A stretch of 64,000 nt of DNA from Lentzea albida (GCF_900111005.1 NZ_FOFV01000007.1:1-64000), one strand, 5' to 3'; numbered from the stretch's first letter, positions 16,312-25,582 are shown. Numbers and translations are program-made. The notes: generated from the letters alone by a model not told the origin.

Positions 16312-17747
16312 GCCCTCACCCGCCCGGCGCCGAGCTCGGTGAGCAGCCCGGCGATCGACTCCAGGGTGGTGTAGTCGGTGATCCGGATGTCCGCCTCGGG
16401 GAGGTCGTACTTCTGCCGGGCCCGCTGGAGCAGCTCGGTCTGGCGGATGGAATCGATGCCGAGGTCCGCCTCGAGCTCGATGTCGGCTTCGAACACCTCC
16501 TCCGGGTAGCCGACGGCGGAGGCGTACAAGGTGCGCAGCTCGTCCACCAGGCCTGAGACGTCCCCGGCGCCGGAGGGCGGAGGTTCGACGGGAGCGGGCG
16601 CGGTCGTGCGAGCGGGAGCCACGACCTGCTCCACCCGCGGTGCGGCCGGCTCGGCCCGCTCGACCGGTGGCACGTCCGTTCCCGCACTCGGGGCGGGCGG
16701 CGTGGACGGTTCGGCGACCGCGACCGGCGGTGCGCCCGTCGTCCACGAACCCGTGTCGGACCCCGCCTCCGTGCTGGAGAACGCGGCGAAGACGCCACGC
16801 AGTTCGTCGAGCGTCCGGCGCTGCCGCACCGGCGCCGCGGTCCGCACTCCCGGCAGGTTCGCGTTCACGAGGTCGGTCAGGGCGGCGCGGGCACCGCACT
16901 CGAGGAAGTGGGTGAACCCCTCACCCCGCACCGACACCAGCGCCGGCAGGAAGCCGACCTCTCGTTCGAGGTGGCTGGTCAGGATCTCGCGGCCGTCCTG
17001 CTCCGTCTCGACGCGGCGGCCCAGCACCGGCGAGTACATCGGCACCCGCGGAGCGCGCACCCGGACCCCGGCCACGTCGGCCTCGAAGAGCCGGTTCGCC
17101 TCCCCCAGCAGCCGGTTGTGGAACGGGTACGGGACGCGCAGGCGGGTCGCCTCGATCCCGAGCAGGCCCGCCAGCGCCGTCAGCCGGTCCAGCGACTCGT
17201 GCGGGCCCGACACCACGACCTGGTCGTAGCCGTTGTGGGCCGCGACCGCGAGACCGCGGTCCGCCAGGGAGTCGACGACGGCGTTCGCCCGCTGCCGCCC
17301 GACGCGCAACGCGACCATTCCCCCCTCGGTGTCGTCCGCGGCGCGCAGCGCGCGGTCCCTGGCGATCACCAGCCTCACCCCGTCCGCCAGGTCGAGGGCT
17401 CCCGCGGCGGTCAACGCCGCGAACTCGCCGAAGCTGTGGCCGATCACCAGACCCGGTGTGACGCCGGCGAGTTCGCGGGCCAGGTCGAAGACGGCCAGTT
17501 CGGTGGCGAAGATGGCCAGGCTCAGGGCAGGGACGTCACTGGCCAGCAGGGTGTCGAGCGGCGGTGCGTCCGCATCCTCCAGCAGACCGGAGATCGTGGG
17601 CCCGCCGTACCGGAGCGACAGCGCGTCCACCTGTCCGACGACGGCGGGCAGTGCACGGCCGGCGCACACGCGGGAGAGGCAACCGGGCAGGTACCCGCCC
17701 TGTCCGGGGAACAGGAAGACCGGCTCGGTGGACGACGAATGAGACAC
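16308..17747 (-). CDS. Acyltransferase-ACP didomain protein
   Basis: The 479-residue protein has a malonyl-type AT (FLFPGQGG; GHSFGE with Ser105; ALRVGRQRANAV; VPYPFHNR) and, after a ~100-residue Pro/Ala-rich linker, one ACP (DLGIDSIRQTELL, phosphopantetheine Ser433). LGIDSI is typical of PUFA-synthase and enediyne-type ACPs. The GTG at 17747 has GAGG nine bases upstream. Its stop overlaps the start of the ER-KS-CLF-KR-DH gene, so the two proteins are made together and supply each other's missing domains. The 5' leader is ~350 nt, and the promoter carries operator 2. Confidence 0.87.
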   Translation of the reverse strand: MSHSSSTEPVFLFPGQGGYLPGCLSRVCAGRALPAVVGQVDALSLRYGGPTISGLLEDADAPPLDTLLASDVPALSLAIFATELAVFDLARELAGVTPGLVIGHSFGEFAALTAAGALDLADGVRLVIARDRALRAADDTEGGMVALRVGRQRANAVVDSLADRGLAVAAHNGYDQVVVSGPHESLDRLTALAGLLGIEATRLRVPYPFHNRLLGEANRLFEADVAGVRVRAPRVPMYSPVLGRRVETEQDGREILTSHLEREVGFLPALVSVRGEGFTHFLECGARAALTDLVNANLPGVRTAAPVRQRRTLDELRGVFAAFSSTEAGSDTGSWTTGAPPVAVAEPSTPPAPSAGTDVPPVERAEPAAPRVEQVVAPARTTAPAPVEPPPSGAGDVSGLVDELRTLYASAVGYPEEVFEADIELEADLGIDSIRQTELLQRARQKYDLPEADIRITDYTTLESIAGLLTELGAGRVRA

Positions 17748-18107
17748 GATGATGATCCTCACGATGGAGCGGAAACGGGTTTCAGAGCACCGGGGAAGGG
17801 CCGGTGCCGGCTCCGGGCAAAGCCGGGACATCGCTTGGCCGACAGAATGTCAGTCGCGCGCGAACGGCCACGACCACGCGTTCCGGCCAGCGGATCGCAC
17901 CCCTTCGTGCAGTCGGCGCCGAGTAATCTCCGAGCAGCCAGTGCCGTTGCAGGCGAGAACCCGGACGGAGGTCCCGACGACCGGTGCGCACCTACCGAAA
18001 ATCAGTGATCACTGTCACCGAACTTTTCTCGCCATCTCCGGTGACGCCTGCGACCACCACCCGGCATGGGTCTCCTTCTCGACCATCCTCCGAACGGGAC
18101 GAAATCG

Positions 18108-18151
18108 AGGTTAAACAGCTTCGCGGCGATCGGACTGCGGAAGTCCGCAGT
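18108..18151 (-). promoter_or_regulatory. Operator/promoter 2 (AT-ACP operon)
   Basis: The palindrome ACTGCGGAAGTCCGCAGT (18134-18151) lies 21 bp from the bottom-strand TAACCT (18113-18108). Imperfect flanking repeats (GGCGATCG / CGATCGCC) extend the palindrome to ~18124-18160. Confidence 0.8.
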
Positions 18152-18304
18152 GCGATCGCCGTCACCCGGGAGGCAGCAGCGCCCAGGGCGAGAGCACGAC
18201 CGCTCACCAGCGGTGATGGCGCCGCAACCGCCTCATCCGGAGTCGAACGACCAGCTCAGCTCGTCGCGGGAGGGTGGTGCACGTCAACGACCACCGAGCA
18301 GGAC

Positions 18305-18321
18305 ACTGCGGTTGTCCGCGG
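18305..18321. promoter_or_regulatory. Secondary operator-like site 2
   Basis: ACTGCGGTTGTCCGCGG, a weaker form of the palindrome, lies ~170 bp from the main site inside the 955-bp region between the AT-ACP gene and the first LAL regulator. Apart from these sites and the leader before 18703, nothing else is recognisable in 17748-18702. Confidence 0.5.
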
Positions 18322-18659
18322 CGTGGACCTGCCGATTCGACGATTCCCCATCCGACCAGAGGCCTCACGGCAAAGCCGCGGAGGTGATGTTCAGCCTCTC
18401 ACCGATCGCGCCCGCCTCTATTCGTACGGGCCCGTTCGAACAGAGGCGGGCGCGATCTGTCCCGACGAATGAGATGAATCCGACGGAGCCCGCACGTCCA
18501 GTGCGGCCTTCTCCGCCTACCCAGGTGCACCCAGACCGTCCCTAGCTGGAAAGTCAGCTGTGAAAACTATTCACGACACACGCGGGGATCAAGAACTTGA
18601 CCTGCTGGGTATCCGTCCTCTCAAATCGACACAAAGCCGAAGCGGAACGATTTGAAACA

Positions 18660-18702
18660 ACGACCACCCGATCGGCTTAGTTGACAACTACGGAGCGCAC
18701 AA
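18660..18702 (+). promoter_or_regulatory. Conserved 5' leader of LAL regulator 1
   Basis: The leader CGACCACCCGATCGG..AGTTG..ACTACGGAGCGCACAA is shared with 25583-25625 in front of the second regulator. It includes the GGAG ribosome site, which supports both start codons and shows that the duplication included the leader. Confidence 0.65.
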
Positions 18703-21582
18703 ATGGTCGCCGACGCACACCAGCATTCAGGCAGCGGTGCCGTCCTCGTTGGTCGCGGTGCGGAGTTGGAACGCATCGCCGATGCTCTCGAATCGGCGAA
18801 ACGCGCGACCCCGTCGACGCTCCTGATCGAGGGCACACCAGGGATCGGCAAAACCTCGCTGCTCGACGTGGCGTGCGAGCTCGCCCACGAGCGCGGGTTC
18901 GTGGTGTGCCGGGCGAAGGGCTCGCTGATGGAGCGGGAAATGCCCTTCGCCGTGGTCCAGCAGCTCTTCGAGCGACTCCTGCGCGGCCAGGACGGTGGAG
19001 CCGCGCCCGAGGGGTACGACCTCGTCTCCCGGCACCTCACCGCCGATGCGGGTGAGAACAGCGAGTTCCAGGCCCACCGGTCGACCCGGGACCTCTTCCG
19101 CTTCACGGCGGAGTTCGCCCGGCACGCACCGCTGTGCCTGGCCGTCGACGACGTGCAGTGGGCGGACGTGCAGTCGTTGCACTGGCTGAACTACCTCGTG
19201 CACCGCGTCGTCAAGCTCCCCGTCGTGATCCTCGTGACGCGCACGCCCGGCGTCCTGGCGACCGACCCCCTGCTGATCGCCGAGCTGGAGATCCACTCCG
19301 AGCGGATGAAGCTCGCGTTCTTCACCGCGTCCGACGTCGCGCGGCTCACCGAGCGGATGCTCGGGCGGACACCGGACGAGAAGTTCACCCAGGCCTTCGT
19401 CGACGCCACCGGTGGCTGCCCCACGGTGACGCGGCACATCTTGGGCGTGATGCGGGAACGGTCGGTACCTCCGGAGGCGGACGTCGCGAACGACCTGCTG
19501 CGCCCCGAATGCGAGAAGCTCGGTCAGTCGCTGCTCGCACGGCTCAACCACCAGTCGCCGGAACTCGTCGAACTCGCCAAGGTGGTCGCGGTGGTGGAGC
19601 CGTCCGACCTGGCGCTGCTGGCCGCGGTCCTGGACATCAACGACGGGGAAGCGACGCAGCGGGTGCGGCAGCTCGAAGGAATGGGCGTGCTCACACCGGA
19701 CGGCGAACTGGCGTTCGCGCACCCGGTGATCAAGAACACCATCGGGAGCGCGATCGGCTACCGGGAGCGCGAGGAGCTGCACGCCAGGGCCGCCAGGTTC
19801 CTGCACGACACGCGGGCACCCGCGCCGGTCGTGGCTCGCCACGTCCTGCGCACGCCCTCCCCGACGGGTGCCTGGGCGGTGGAGGCGCTGCGCACCGCCG
19901 CCGCCACCGCGATCGCCGAGGGCGACGCCCGCTTCGGCGCGCAGCTGCTGACCAGGGCTCTCGACGAGGACCTCCCCGTCGCGCAGAGGCAGGACCTGCT
20001 ACTGCGGCTCGGTCTGGCCGAGACGTTCTTCGACCCGCGGATGGCGGCGGCCCACCTGGAGGAGGGGATGATCGGGCTGGACGATCCCCGGGAGGCCCTC
20101 GCGGCCGCCTGTCGGCTCACGGAGATCCTCTACTTCGAGGGTGCCTACGACAGCGCCAGCAAGGTGCTGCACCAGGTCGTGAGCGAGATCGAGCCGAAGT
20201 TCCCCGCGGCCGTCGAGGTGGTGCGCCTGCAAGAACGGATCACCGTGCCCGCGCCCGCCCCGGAGTCGGGGCAGGTGGACTTCCGCCAGTTCGACGAGCT
20301 GCAGTGGCGCCGCGGGGACGAGCTCGGCCGCAGGCTGGCGGGGCTGATCGCCGAGGACACCAGCAACCGGGGCGAGGAGCTGGCCCTGTGTCGCAAGGCG
20401 GCGCTCGCGGCGCTGTCCGGCGGTGCGACCTCCGTGCTGCAACACCCCCAGCGGATGTTCGGAGTGCTCAACGCACTGCTGCGCGCCGACGAGGCGGAGC
20501 TCGTGCTGCGCCACTGCGACGAGATCCTGCTCGAGGCGCACCGGCAGGAGCTGTCGTTGATCGCCCTGATCGGTCACTCGCTGCGGTCGCGGGCACACCA
20601 CCACCAGGGGTCCTTCACCGAAGCCGGCGCGGATGCGGAACTCGCGTTGTCCGCCGCCAGGACGGCGAAACTGCCCACGGACCACCTGGGACACGTCTAC
20701 GCCACCGACGCGTGGGTTCGCGCCCGGCTGGCACTGGGCGAGCTCGACGCCGCGCGCGACGCGCTCGCACCCTTCGACAGGTCCGCGAACCTGCCGCGGA
20801 CGTGGCACCACACCGCACTTCTGCACGCCAGGGGCGCGGTGCGGATGGAACTCGGCGACAACGAGGGGGCGCTGGCCGACCAGCTCGAGTGCGGTGAGCG
20901 GTTCGAGTCCTGGGGCAGGCCCAACCCCGCGGTGCGCCCCTGGCGGTCGTACGCGGCGCTGGCCCACCTCCGGCTCGGACAACCTCAACCCGCTCTCGAC
21001 CTGGCGTTGCGGGAGCTGACACTGGCACGGCAGTGGGGAGCACCGACCGCCATCGGCCGTGCGCTGCTGACCGTGGGTGTCGCGACCGGCGGCACCGCCG
21101 CCACCCCGTGGCTGACCGAGGCCGATTCGGTGCTGCGCCGGTCGACCGCGCGCATGCTGCACGCACGGGTGTTGCTGGAACTCGCCGCCGCGAGGTGGGA
21201 GAAGGGGCAGCACGACCTCGCCAGGAACCACCTCGCGGAAGCGCAGGAGCTCGGCCGGCAGTGCGGCGTCGACGTGCGACCGGATCAGCGGCTCGCCGGC
21301 CTGGCTCCCGCCACCACGCCGCACGCACCGGTCCCGCACCACCCCGCACCGACCAACGCCGCACCGCCCGCCGCCCGGCTCAGCGCACTCGCGCTCACGC
21401 CGCACGAGCTCCGCGTCGCCACGCTGGTCCTGGAAGGCAACTCCAACGACGAGATCGCCCACCGGCTCACCGTCTCGCGACGCACCGTCGAGTTCCACCT
21501 GACCAACATCTACCGCAAGCTCGGGGTGCGGAGGCGCACCCAGCTGTCCTCCGCGCTCGCGGGCCTCGTCCCCCGCCCCTGA
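18703..21582 (+). CDS. LAL-family LuxR transcriptional regulator 1
   Basis: The 959-residue large ATP-binding LuxR regulator starts with an AAA-type ATPase (Walker A EGTPGIGKTS at ~45; Walker B CLAVDDVQWAD at ~150). A long helical TPR-like middle follows, and a C-terminal LuxR helix-turn-helix ends the protein (LTPHELRVATLVLEGNSNDEIA, VSRRTVEFHLTNIYRKLG). It is divergent from the AT-ACP/PKS operon and has an identical-length paralogue at 25626. LAL proteins usually activate the cluster that contains them. The palindrome present at four leftward promoters is the natural candidate for its binding site. Confidence 0.93.
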   Translation: MVADAHQHSGSGAVLVGRGAELERIADALESAKRATPSTLLIEGTPGIGKTSLLDVACELAHERGFVVCRAKGSLMEREMPFAVVQQLFERLLRGQDGGAAPEGYDLVSRHLTADAGENSEFQAHRSTRDLFRFTAEFARHAPLCLAVDDVQWADVQSLHWLNYLVHRVVKLPVVILVTRTPGVLATDPLLIAELEIHSERMKLAFFTASDVARLTERMLGRTPDEKFTQAFVDATGGCPTVTRHILGVMRERSVPPEADVANDLLRPECEKLGQSLLARLNHQSPELVELAKVVAVVEPSDLALLAAVLDINDGEATQRVRQLEGMGVLTPDGELAFAHPVIKNTIGSAIGYREREELHARAARFLHDTRAPAPVVARHVLRTPSPTGAWAVEALRTAAATAIAEGDARFGAQLLTRALDEDLPVAQRQDLLLRLGLAETFFDPRMAAAHLEEGMIGLDDPREALAAACRLTEILYFEGAYDSASKVLHQVVSEIEPKFPAAVEVVRLQERITVPAPAPESGQVDFRQFDELQWRRGDELGRRLAGLIAEDTSNRGEELALCRKAALAALSGGATSVLQHPQRMFGVLNALLRADEAELVLRHCDEILLEAHRQELSLIALIGHSLRSRAHHHQGSFTEAGADAELALSAARTAKLPTDHLGHVYATDAWVRARLALGELDAARDALAPFDRSANLPRTWHHTALLHARGAVRMELGDNEGALADQLECGERFESWGRPNPAVRPWRSYAALAHLRLGQPQPALDLALRELTLARQWGAPTAIGRALLTVGVATGGTAATPWLTEADSVLRRSTARMLHARVLLELAAARWEKGQHDLARNHLAEAQELGRQCGVDVRPDQRLAGLAPATTPHAPVPHHPAPTNAAPPAARLSALALTPHELRVATLVLEGNSNDEIAHRLTVSRRTVEFHLTNIYRKLGVRRRTQLSSALAGLVPRP

Positions 21583-21597
21583 ACCTGGAAGGCAGGG

Positions 21598-21635
21598 ACG
21601 CCGGACACCGCGCCACCACAACGGTTCTCCGGCGT
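21598..21635. terminator. Weak hairpin between convergent genes
   Basis: ACGCCGGA (21598-21605) pairs with TCCGGCGT (21628-21635) in the 53-bp gap between regulator 1 and the thioesterase gene. Confidence 0.4.
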
Positions 21636-22385
21636 TCAGAAGTCCTCGCCGCAGAGCCGGCGTCGCACGAGAGCCGCGACGGTCTCCCACTGGCTCACCG
21701 GGAAGAAGTGCCCACCGGGCAGCTCCCGCAGGGCGAAGGTGCCCGTGGTGTGCCGTGTCCACTCGCTCGCGGCCGGCACGGGCACGAGCGGATCGTCGGT
21801 GCCGGCCAGAGCGGTGATCGGAGCGGTGATCGCAGCGGCAGGTGCGCACCGGTAGGTCTCGATCGCCCGGTAGTCGTTGCGCACCACGGGGACCACCATC
21901 GCGCGGAGCTCCGCATCGCGCAGCACACCCGGTGGGACGCCACCCAGCGACTCGATCACCGTGATCAGGTCGTCGTCGGGCATGAGGTGCACGCCCGCGT
22001 CGCGCACCAGGTGTGGCGCCGAACGACCGGACACGAACAGGTGTGGCACGGGAACGGAGGCCGCCTGCAGCCGGCGGGCCACCTCGAAGGCGACCACGGC
22101 ACCCATGCTGTGTCCGAAGAGGGACACCGGCCGGCTCTTGTCCAGGACGGCGAACACCTCGTCCGCCAGCACGTGCAGGTCACCGATCGGCTGCTCGTGG
22201 AGTCGGTCCAGACGGCCGGGGTACTGGAGCGAGGACACCCGGACATCACCGGCGAGTTGTGCGCTGAGCCGGGCGAACCACCCGGCGGAGCCGCCCGCGT
22301 ACGGGAAGCACACCAGGTGCGGAGCGTGCTCGGAGGTGATGTGGAACTTCCTCAACCAGCGGTCGCCCTGGACGACGTTCGCCAT
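21636..22385 (-). CDS. Type II thioesterase
   Basis: The 249-residue alpha/beta hydrolase is of the external editing thioesterase type that clears stalled acyl chains from PKS carriers. It shows HLVCFPYAGGSAGWF, LQYPGRLDR, the nucleophile elbow GHSMGAVVAFE, and a late catalytic GGHFFP. The ATG at 22385 is preferred to 22424 because AGAGGAAG lies just upstream. It overlaps the 3' end of the PKS remnant (22352) and is the last gene of the operon beginning with the isopropylmalate-synthase-like gene. Confidence 0.9.
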   Translation of the reverse strand: MANVVQGDRWLRKFHITSEHAPHLVCFPYAGGSAGWFARLSAQLAGDVRVSSLQYPGRLDRLHEQPIGDLHVLADEVFAVLDKSRPVSLFGHSMGAVVAFEVARRLQAASVPVPHLFVSGRSAPHLVRDAGVHLMPDDDLITVIESLGGVPPGVLRDAELRAMVVPVVRNDYRAIETYRCAPAAAITAPITALAGTDDPLVPVPAASEWTRHTTGTFALRELPGGHFFPVSQWETVAALVRRRLCGEDF

Positions 22386-22954
22386 GCTCTTCCTCTTCCG
22401 GTCGTACTGCTGGGGCGTCGGCACCGTGGCCGCGCGACTCGGCGGTGCCCGGAGCGGGCCCCCTGGCGCGCCAGCTCGGCGGCGATGATCCTGCTGCGGA
22501 GAGTGACGACCGTGGCGGCGTCGTCGAGGCCGAGCTTCCCGGAGACCACCGCGGCGGAAGCGCCCATGAACACGCCGACGGCGTGCTCACGCACGGCGGC
22601 CGGGACGACGCCGGTGTGCTCCAGCGCCTCCCACGCCGGTTCCGGTGCGAGCCGCTGCTGCGGGTCCACGTCCACCACTTCGCGCGGGGAGATGCCCGAG
22701 GACGCCACGTCGAACCGGTCGACCTCGTCGAGGTGGCCGCCCCCAGCGCGAGTTGCCCTGCCGGGCCGTGACAGGTCGGCGTAGAGGGCGTTCGCGTCCC
22801 ACCGCGCGGCCGGGGTCTCGGTGACGGCACTCGCGCCCGTTGCGAGCAGCTCCCAGAACGCGTCCGGGGTCGCCGCCCCCGGAAGGCGGCACGACAGTCC
22901 GACGACGGCGACTCCCTTCGAGTCGGTGGCGGCAGGGCGTTCGGGCGTGGTCAT
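22352..22954 (-). pseudogene. PKS remnant: KS N-terminus joined to a piece of AT
   Basis: The 200-codon frame begins as a normal modular KS (VAVVGLSCRLPGAATPDAFWE, DVDPQQRLAPEPAWEALEHTGV, GVFMGAS). At ~residue 150 it switches into the segment following the AT nucleophile (VSGKLGLDDAATVVTLRSRIIAAEL), then runs into unrelated sequence. The KS cysteine, both histidines and the AT serine are missing, so it cannot catalyse. It retains a good GGAGGA ribosome site before ATG 22954 and may still be translated. It looks like the scar of an internal deletion of several kilobases in a modular PKS gene, followed by a frame loss that overlaps the thioesterase start. Confidence 0.75.
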
Positions 22955-23046
22955 GGTCGACTGGGTTCCTCCGACTGGCGGCAACGGCGTGCGAGGGACG
23001 TTTTCGCGGTTGTCGGGGATTTGCCGGCGAACCCGCGTGAACCGGG

Positions 23047-23688
23047 TCAGGGCCGCGAGTAACGGGAACGCAGGTGGTCGAGGTAGGCGGTGGTGTCGCG
23101 GTGCGGGTGGTCCTGAGCACCGCGGCGGTGCAGGTCGAGGCCGCCTGCGGGGTGCAGGCGCAGCGTGGTCGTGGCTCGCCGGGCCGGCTCCGCCCGGCCG
23201 TGGACCGCGAGGTCCAGCACGGGGGTGCCGTGGGGGAACATGCCGAGGGCATCGGTGGTCGTGGCCGCGGGTGGCGAGCCGGTGCGGTTCGCGCTGCTCA
23301 CGTACAGGAGCGGGAACGGGTCGAGCACGGTGCGCACCGGTGTCCAGCGGGCACCGAACAGCAACGCCCAGGAGTCCCTGGTGGCCGGCGCCAGCCAGCC
23401 GGGCGCACCGGGTGGCAGTGGGACGAGCAGGGTGACGTGCTCGTCGCCGAGCAGCCGGCGGGCGAGGGCGGCCGCGGGCCGCTCGAGCGTCGTCGCCGAA
23501 AGGATCTCGGTGAGGACGCCGGGGCTGTGCGCCCACACCGCGACGGCCTGGCCGGCCGGTCGTCCCTTCGCGGCGTTGACCGCTGCCGGGGTCGTGGCGG
23601 TGACGACGTGCGTCAGCGGGGCAGGGTTGGGCAGCACCACCGCCTCTCCCCTGCCCAACGCGGCTCGCGCGCCCTCGATGTCGACCAT
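23047..23688 (-). CDS. Sua5/YciO/YrdC-domain protein
   Basis: The 213-residue protein fits a stand-alone YrdC domain, the fold that makes threonylcarbamoyl-AMP for tRNA modification and that occurs fused in carbamoyltransferases. Recognisable parts are the N-terminal ARAALGRGEAVVLPN, the KGRP-like basic loop and VSSANRTGSPPAATTTDAL (the SANxSG-like ATP site). Its start ATG overlaps the stop of the upstream isopropylmalate-synthase-like gene by one base, so the two are coupled. A housekeeping tRNA role is unlikely in this setting. Handling of a carbamoyl or acyl adenylate in the pathway is an inference. Confidence 0.8.
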   Translation of the reverse strand: MVDIEGARAALGRGEAVVLPNPAPLTHVVTATTPAAVNAAKGRPAGQAVAVWAHSPGVLTEILSATTLERPAAALARRLLGDEHVTLLVPLPPGAPGWLAPATRDSWALLFGARWTPVRTVLDPFPLLYVSSANRTGSPPAATTTDALGMFPHGTPVLDLAVHGRAEPARRATTTLRLHPAGGLDLHRRGAQDHPHRDTTAYLDHLRSRYSRP

Positions 23689-24911
23689 CACCGCTGAACC
23701 GCTCCCGCGCGCAGTCCGTCGAGGTAGTGGGCGAAAGCCTGGTCGTCGACCACGGCGTGGCCCTGCTGGAAGGCGCGGGACTTGACCCACGACATCGCCG
23801 TGCGCGCCGCGGCGAAGTCGAGCTGGTGGCCCAGGCGGGCGGCGACGGCGGTGACGACACGGGCGTTGGCCAGGTGGGTGAGCACGACGCTGGGGGTGAT
23901 GCCCAGTTGCTCCGGCGCGAACGGCTGGAACAGCTCCGGGTGCACGAACGGGGTGCCGGTGGAGATCGTGCCGACACCGGTTCCCACCACCGGGGTGGTC
24001 ACTCCCAGCGGAACGCCGATCTCCTCGGCCACCGCCTGCGCCAGCTCGGGCAGCCGGGTCAGGTCCGGCGGTGTGCACCACGGGTCGGCGTCCTCGCCGA
24101 GCAGCACCTTGGCCCGGTCGGCGCGGTAGGCCAGCAGGAACAGCACCTGCTCGGTGGCCACGAGGCCGGACCGCTCGGCGACGCCCAGCCAGGAGGAGGA
24201 CACCACGCGCGCGCCGCTGCTCAGCGCTTCCAGCGTGTTGGCGAGCCCCAGGCCGAGGTCGTTGTGGGCGTGCGAGGCGAGCACGACGCCTTCGGAACGA
24301 GCGGCCGCGAACATGGCCCCCGACTCGGCCGGCAGCTGGTCGCCGACGGTGTCCGCCAGGAAGACCACACCCGCGCCCGCCTCCGTCAGCTCGCGCGCGG
24401 CGTCCGCGAGCAGACCGTGATCGGCGCGAGAAGCGTCGGCCAGGCACACGTCCACCGCGATCCCGTCCCCCAGCGAGTCGCTCACCAGGGCGGTACCGGC
24501 ACGCACGGCCTCCGTGACGGGCAGGTGCGTCATGACCTGCGCCATGGCCTCCGACGCCGGGACCACGATCATCACGCGCGCATGCGCCACCCCCCGCACG
24601 GAGACGATCGCCTGCCGCACGTCCGCGGCGGTGCCACGGCACACCGCGGCGGGACTCACCGTCCCCTCGGCCTCCACCGCAACCCGGCGCACGGCCTCGA
24701 ACTCCTCCTTGCACACCGCGGGGAACCCAGCGGCGAACACCACGTGCCGAGGACCGTCCGCGCCGAACAGCGCACCCTGCTCCCGCGCCAGCCACACCCG
24801 GAAGTCCGGGCTCATCAGCGTCTTGCCCTGGGCACCGTCCCGCGCCGCCTCCTCCCAGAGCACGACCCTCCCGGCCAGCGCCGACTCGCGCACCGCATCC
24901 GACTCACTCAT
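23688..24911 (-). CDS. Isopropylmalate/homocitrate synthase-like (DRE-TIM) enzyme
   Basis: The 407-residue protein has the HMGL-like TIM barrel. WEEAARDGAQGKTL holds the catalytic Arg-Asp pair, and HAHNDLGLGLANTLEALSSGA holds the HxHND metal site. The glycine-rich GLGERAGN loop of true 2-isopropylmalate synthases is altered to LGVAERSGLV. The C-terminal regulatory domain of LeuA is absent, as in homocitrate synthases and HMG-CoA lyases. It should catalyse a Claisen condensation of acetyl-CoA with an oxoacid, or the reverse. The ATG at 24911 was chosen after judging the upstream extension to 25049 non-coding. It is first in a four-gene operon under operator 3. Confidence 0.83.
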   Translation of the reverse strand: MSESDAVRESALAGRVVLWEEAARDGAQGKTLMSPDFRVWLAREQGALFGADGPRHVVFAAGFPAVCKEEFEAVRRVAVEAEGTVSPAAVCRGTAADVRQAIVSVRGVAHARVMIVVPASEAMAQVMTHLPVTEAVRAGTALVSDSLGDGIAVDVCLADASRADHGLLADAARELTEAGAGVVFLADTVGDQLPAESGAMFAAARSEGVVLASHAHNDLGLGLANTLEALSSGARVVSSSWLGVAERSGLVATEQVLFLLAYRADRAKVLLGEDADPWCTPPDLTRLPELAQAVAEEIGVPLGVTTPVVGTGVGTISTGTPFVHPELFQPFAPEQLGITPSVVLTHLANARVVTAVAARLGHQLDFAAARTAMSWVKSRAFQQGHAVVDDQAFAHYLDGLRAGAVQR

Positions 24912-25136
24912 CACTGCCCACCATTGTCGATTCGTCTTCGCAAGCCCTGGCTTTCCGCGCACCGCCGTTTCACACGGAATCTTTTTCAGACCGGTGTGGC
25001 GAATCCCTCCACGTGGACGAGCTCGACCGTGAAGAGGACCGAAAGGCACATCGCGGCAATTCCCCTCGACAGCAGCCTCCGCGAATCGTCCGTCCGCAGT
25101 CCCGCGGAAGGCACGCCCCCTGACCGGACACGAACG

Positions 25137-25179
25137 ACGTTAATCAGCTCGGCGCCAACAGAACTGCGGAAGTCCGCAG
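25137..25179 (-). promoter_or_regulatory. Operator/promoter 3 (isopropylmalate-synthase-like operon)
   Basis: ACTGCGGAAGTCCGCAG (25163-25179) lies 21 bp from the bottom-strand TAACGT (25142-25137). The intervening and downstream sequence (GAGCTGAT..CGTCGTTCG) also resembles that of operators 1 and 2. Confidence 0.8.
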
Positions 25180-25332
25180 CTCCGTCCCACCAATTCGGGC
25201 GACGACGGCGATGGTCTGCAGAACCCGCGCGCTCACCAGCGGCGGCGGAGCCGCTCCAGCCTCGTCGCGGACCCGAAACGTGGCGCGCCTGCCCGACGGG
25301 AATGACGCAGACCGCTCCTCACCGCGGCGAGC

Positions 25333-25349
25333 GCCGCGGTGGTCCACAG
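25333..25349. promoter_or_regulatory. Secondary operator-like site 3
   Basis: GCCGCGGTGGTCCACAG lies ~170 bp from the main site, the same distance as in the region upstream of regulator 1. Confidence 0.45.
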
Positions 25350-25582
25350 GACCCGATCGCCTCGTCCGCACCCGCACGGTGGATCGCGCACGAGCCGCTG
25401 TGTGACGAACCTCGGCGTCACTCACGAACCGGCACGTCGTTGTCGCCGAGCCCGGGTAAACCCCACCCGGTCCCCCATGCGAATTCAGTTCGCACATTGT
25501 CCTCCGCAGCGGTTTTAGGACGATCGGACGGGTACAGGTATCTTGAATCGATTGGCTGGCAATGCGAACCCAATCGAGACCT

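Noticed and set aside
10702-16374. 1,890-codon rightward open frame antisense to the ER-KS-CLF-KR-DH gene
   Set aside because: It is an antisense shadow of a GC-rich coding region. The translation is Arg/Gly/Asp-rich with no domain, and the leftward frame has complete PKS motifs.
10603-17747. Enediyne PKS (PksE) interpretation of the AT-ACP/KS-KR-DH pair
   Set aside because: Domain order is different, a CLF-like second KS and FabL-like ER are present, and none of the enediyne companion genes or the integrated PPTase is seen.
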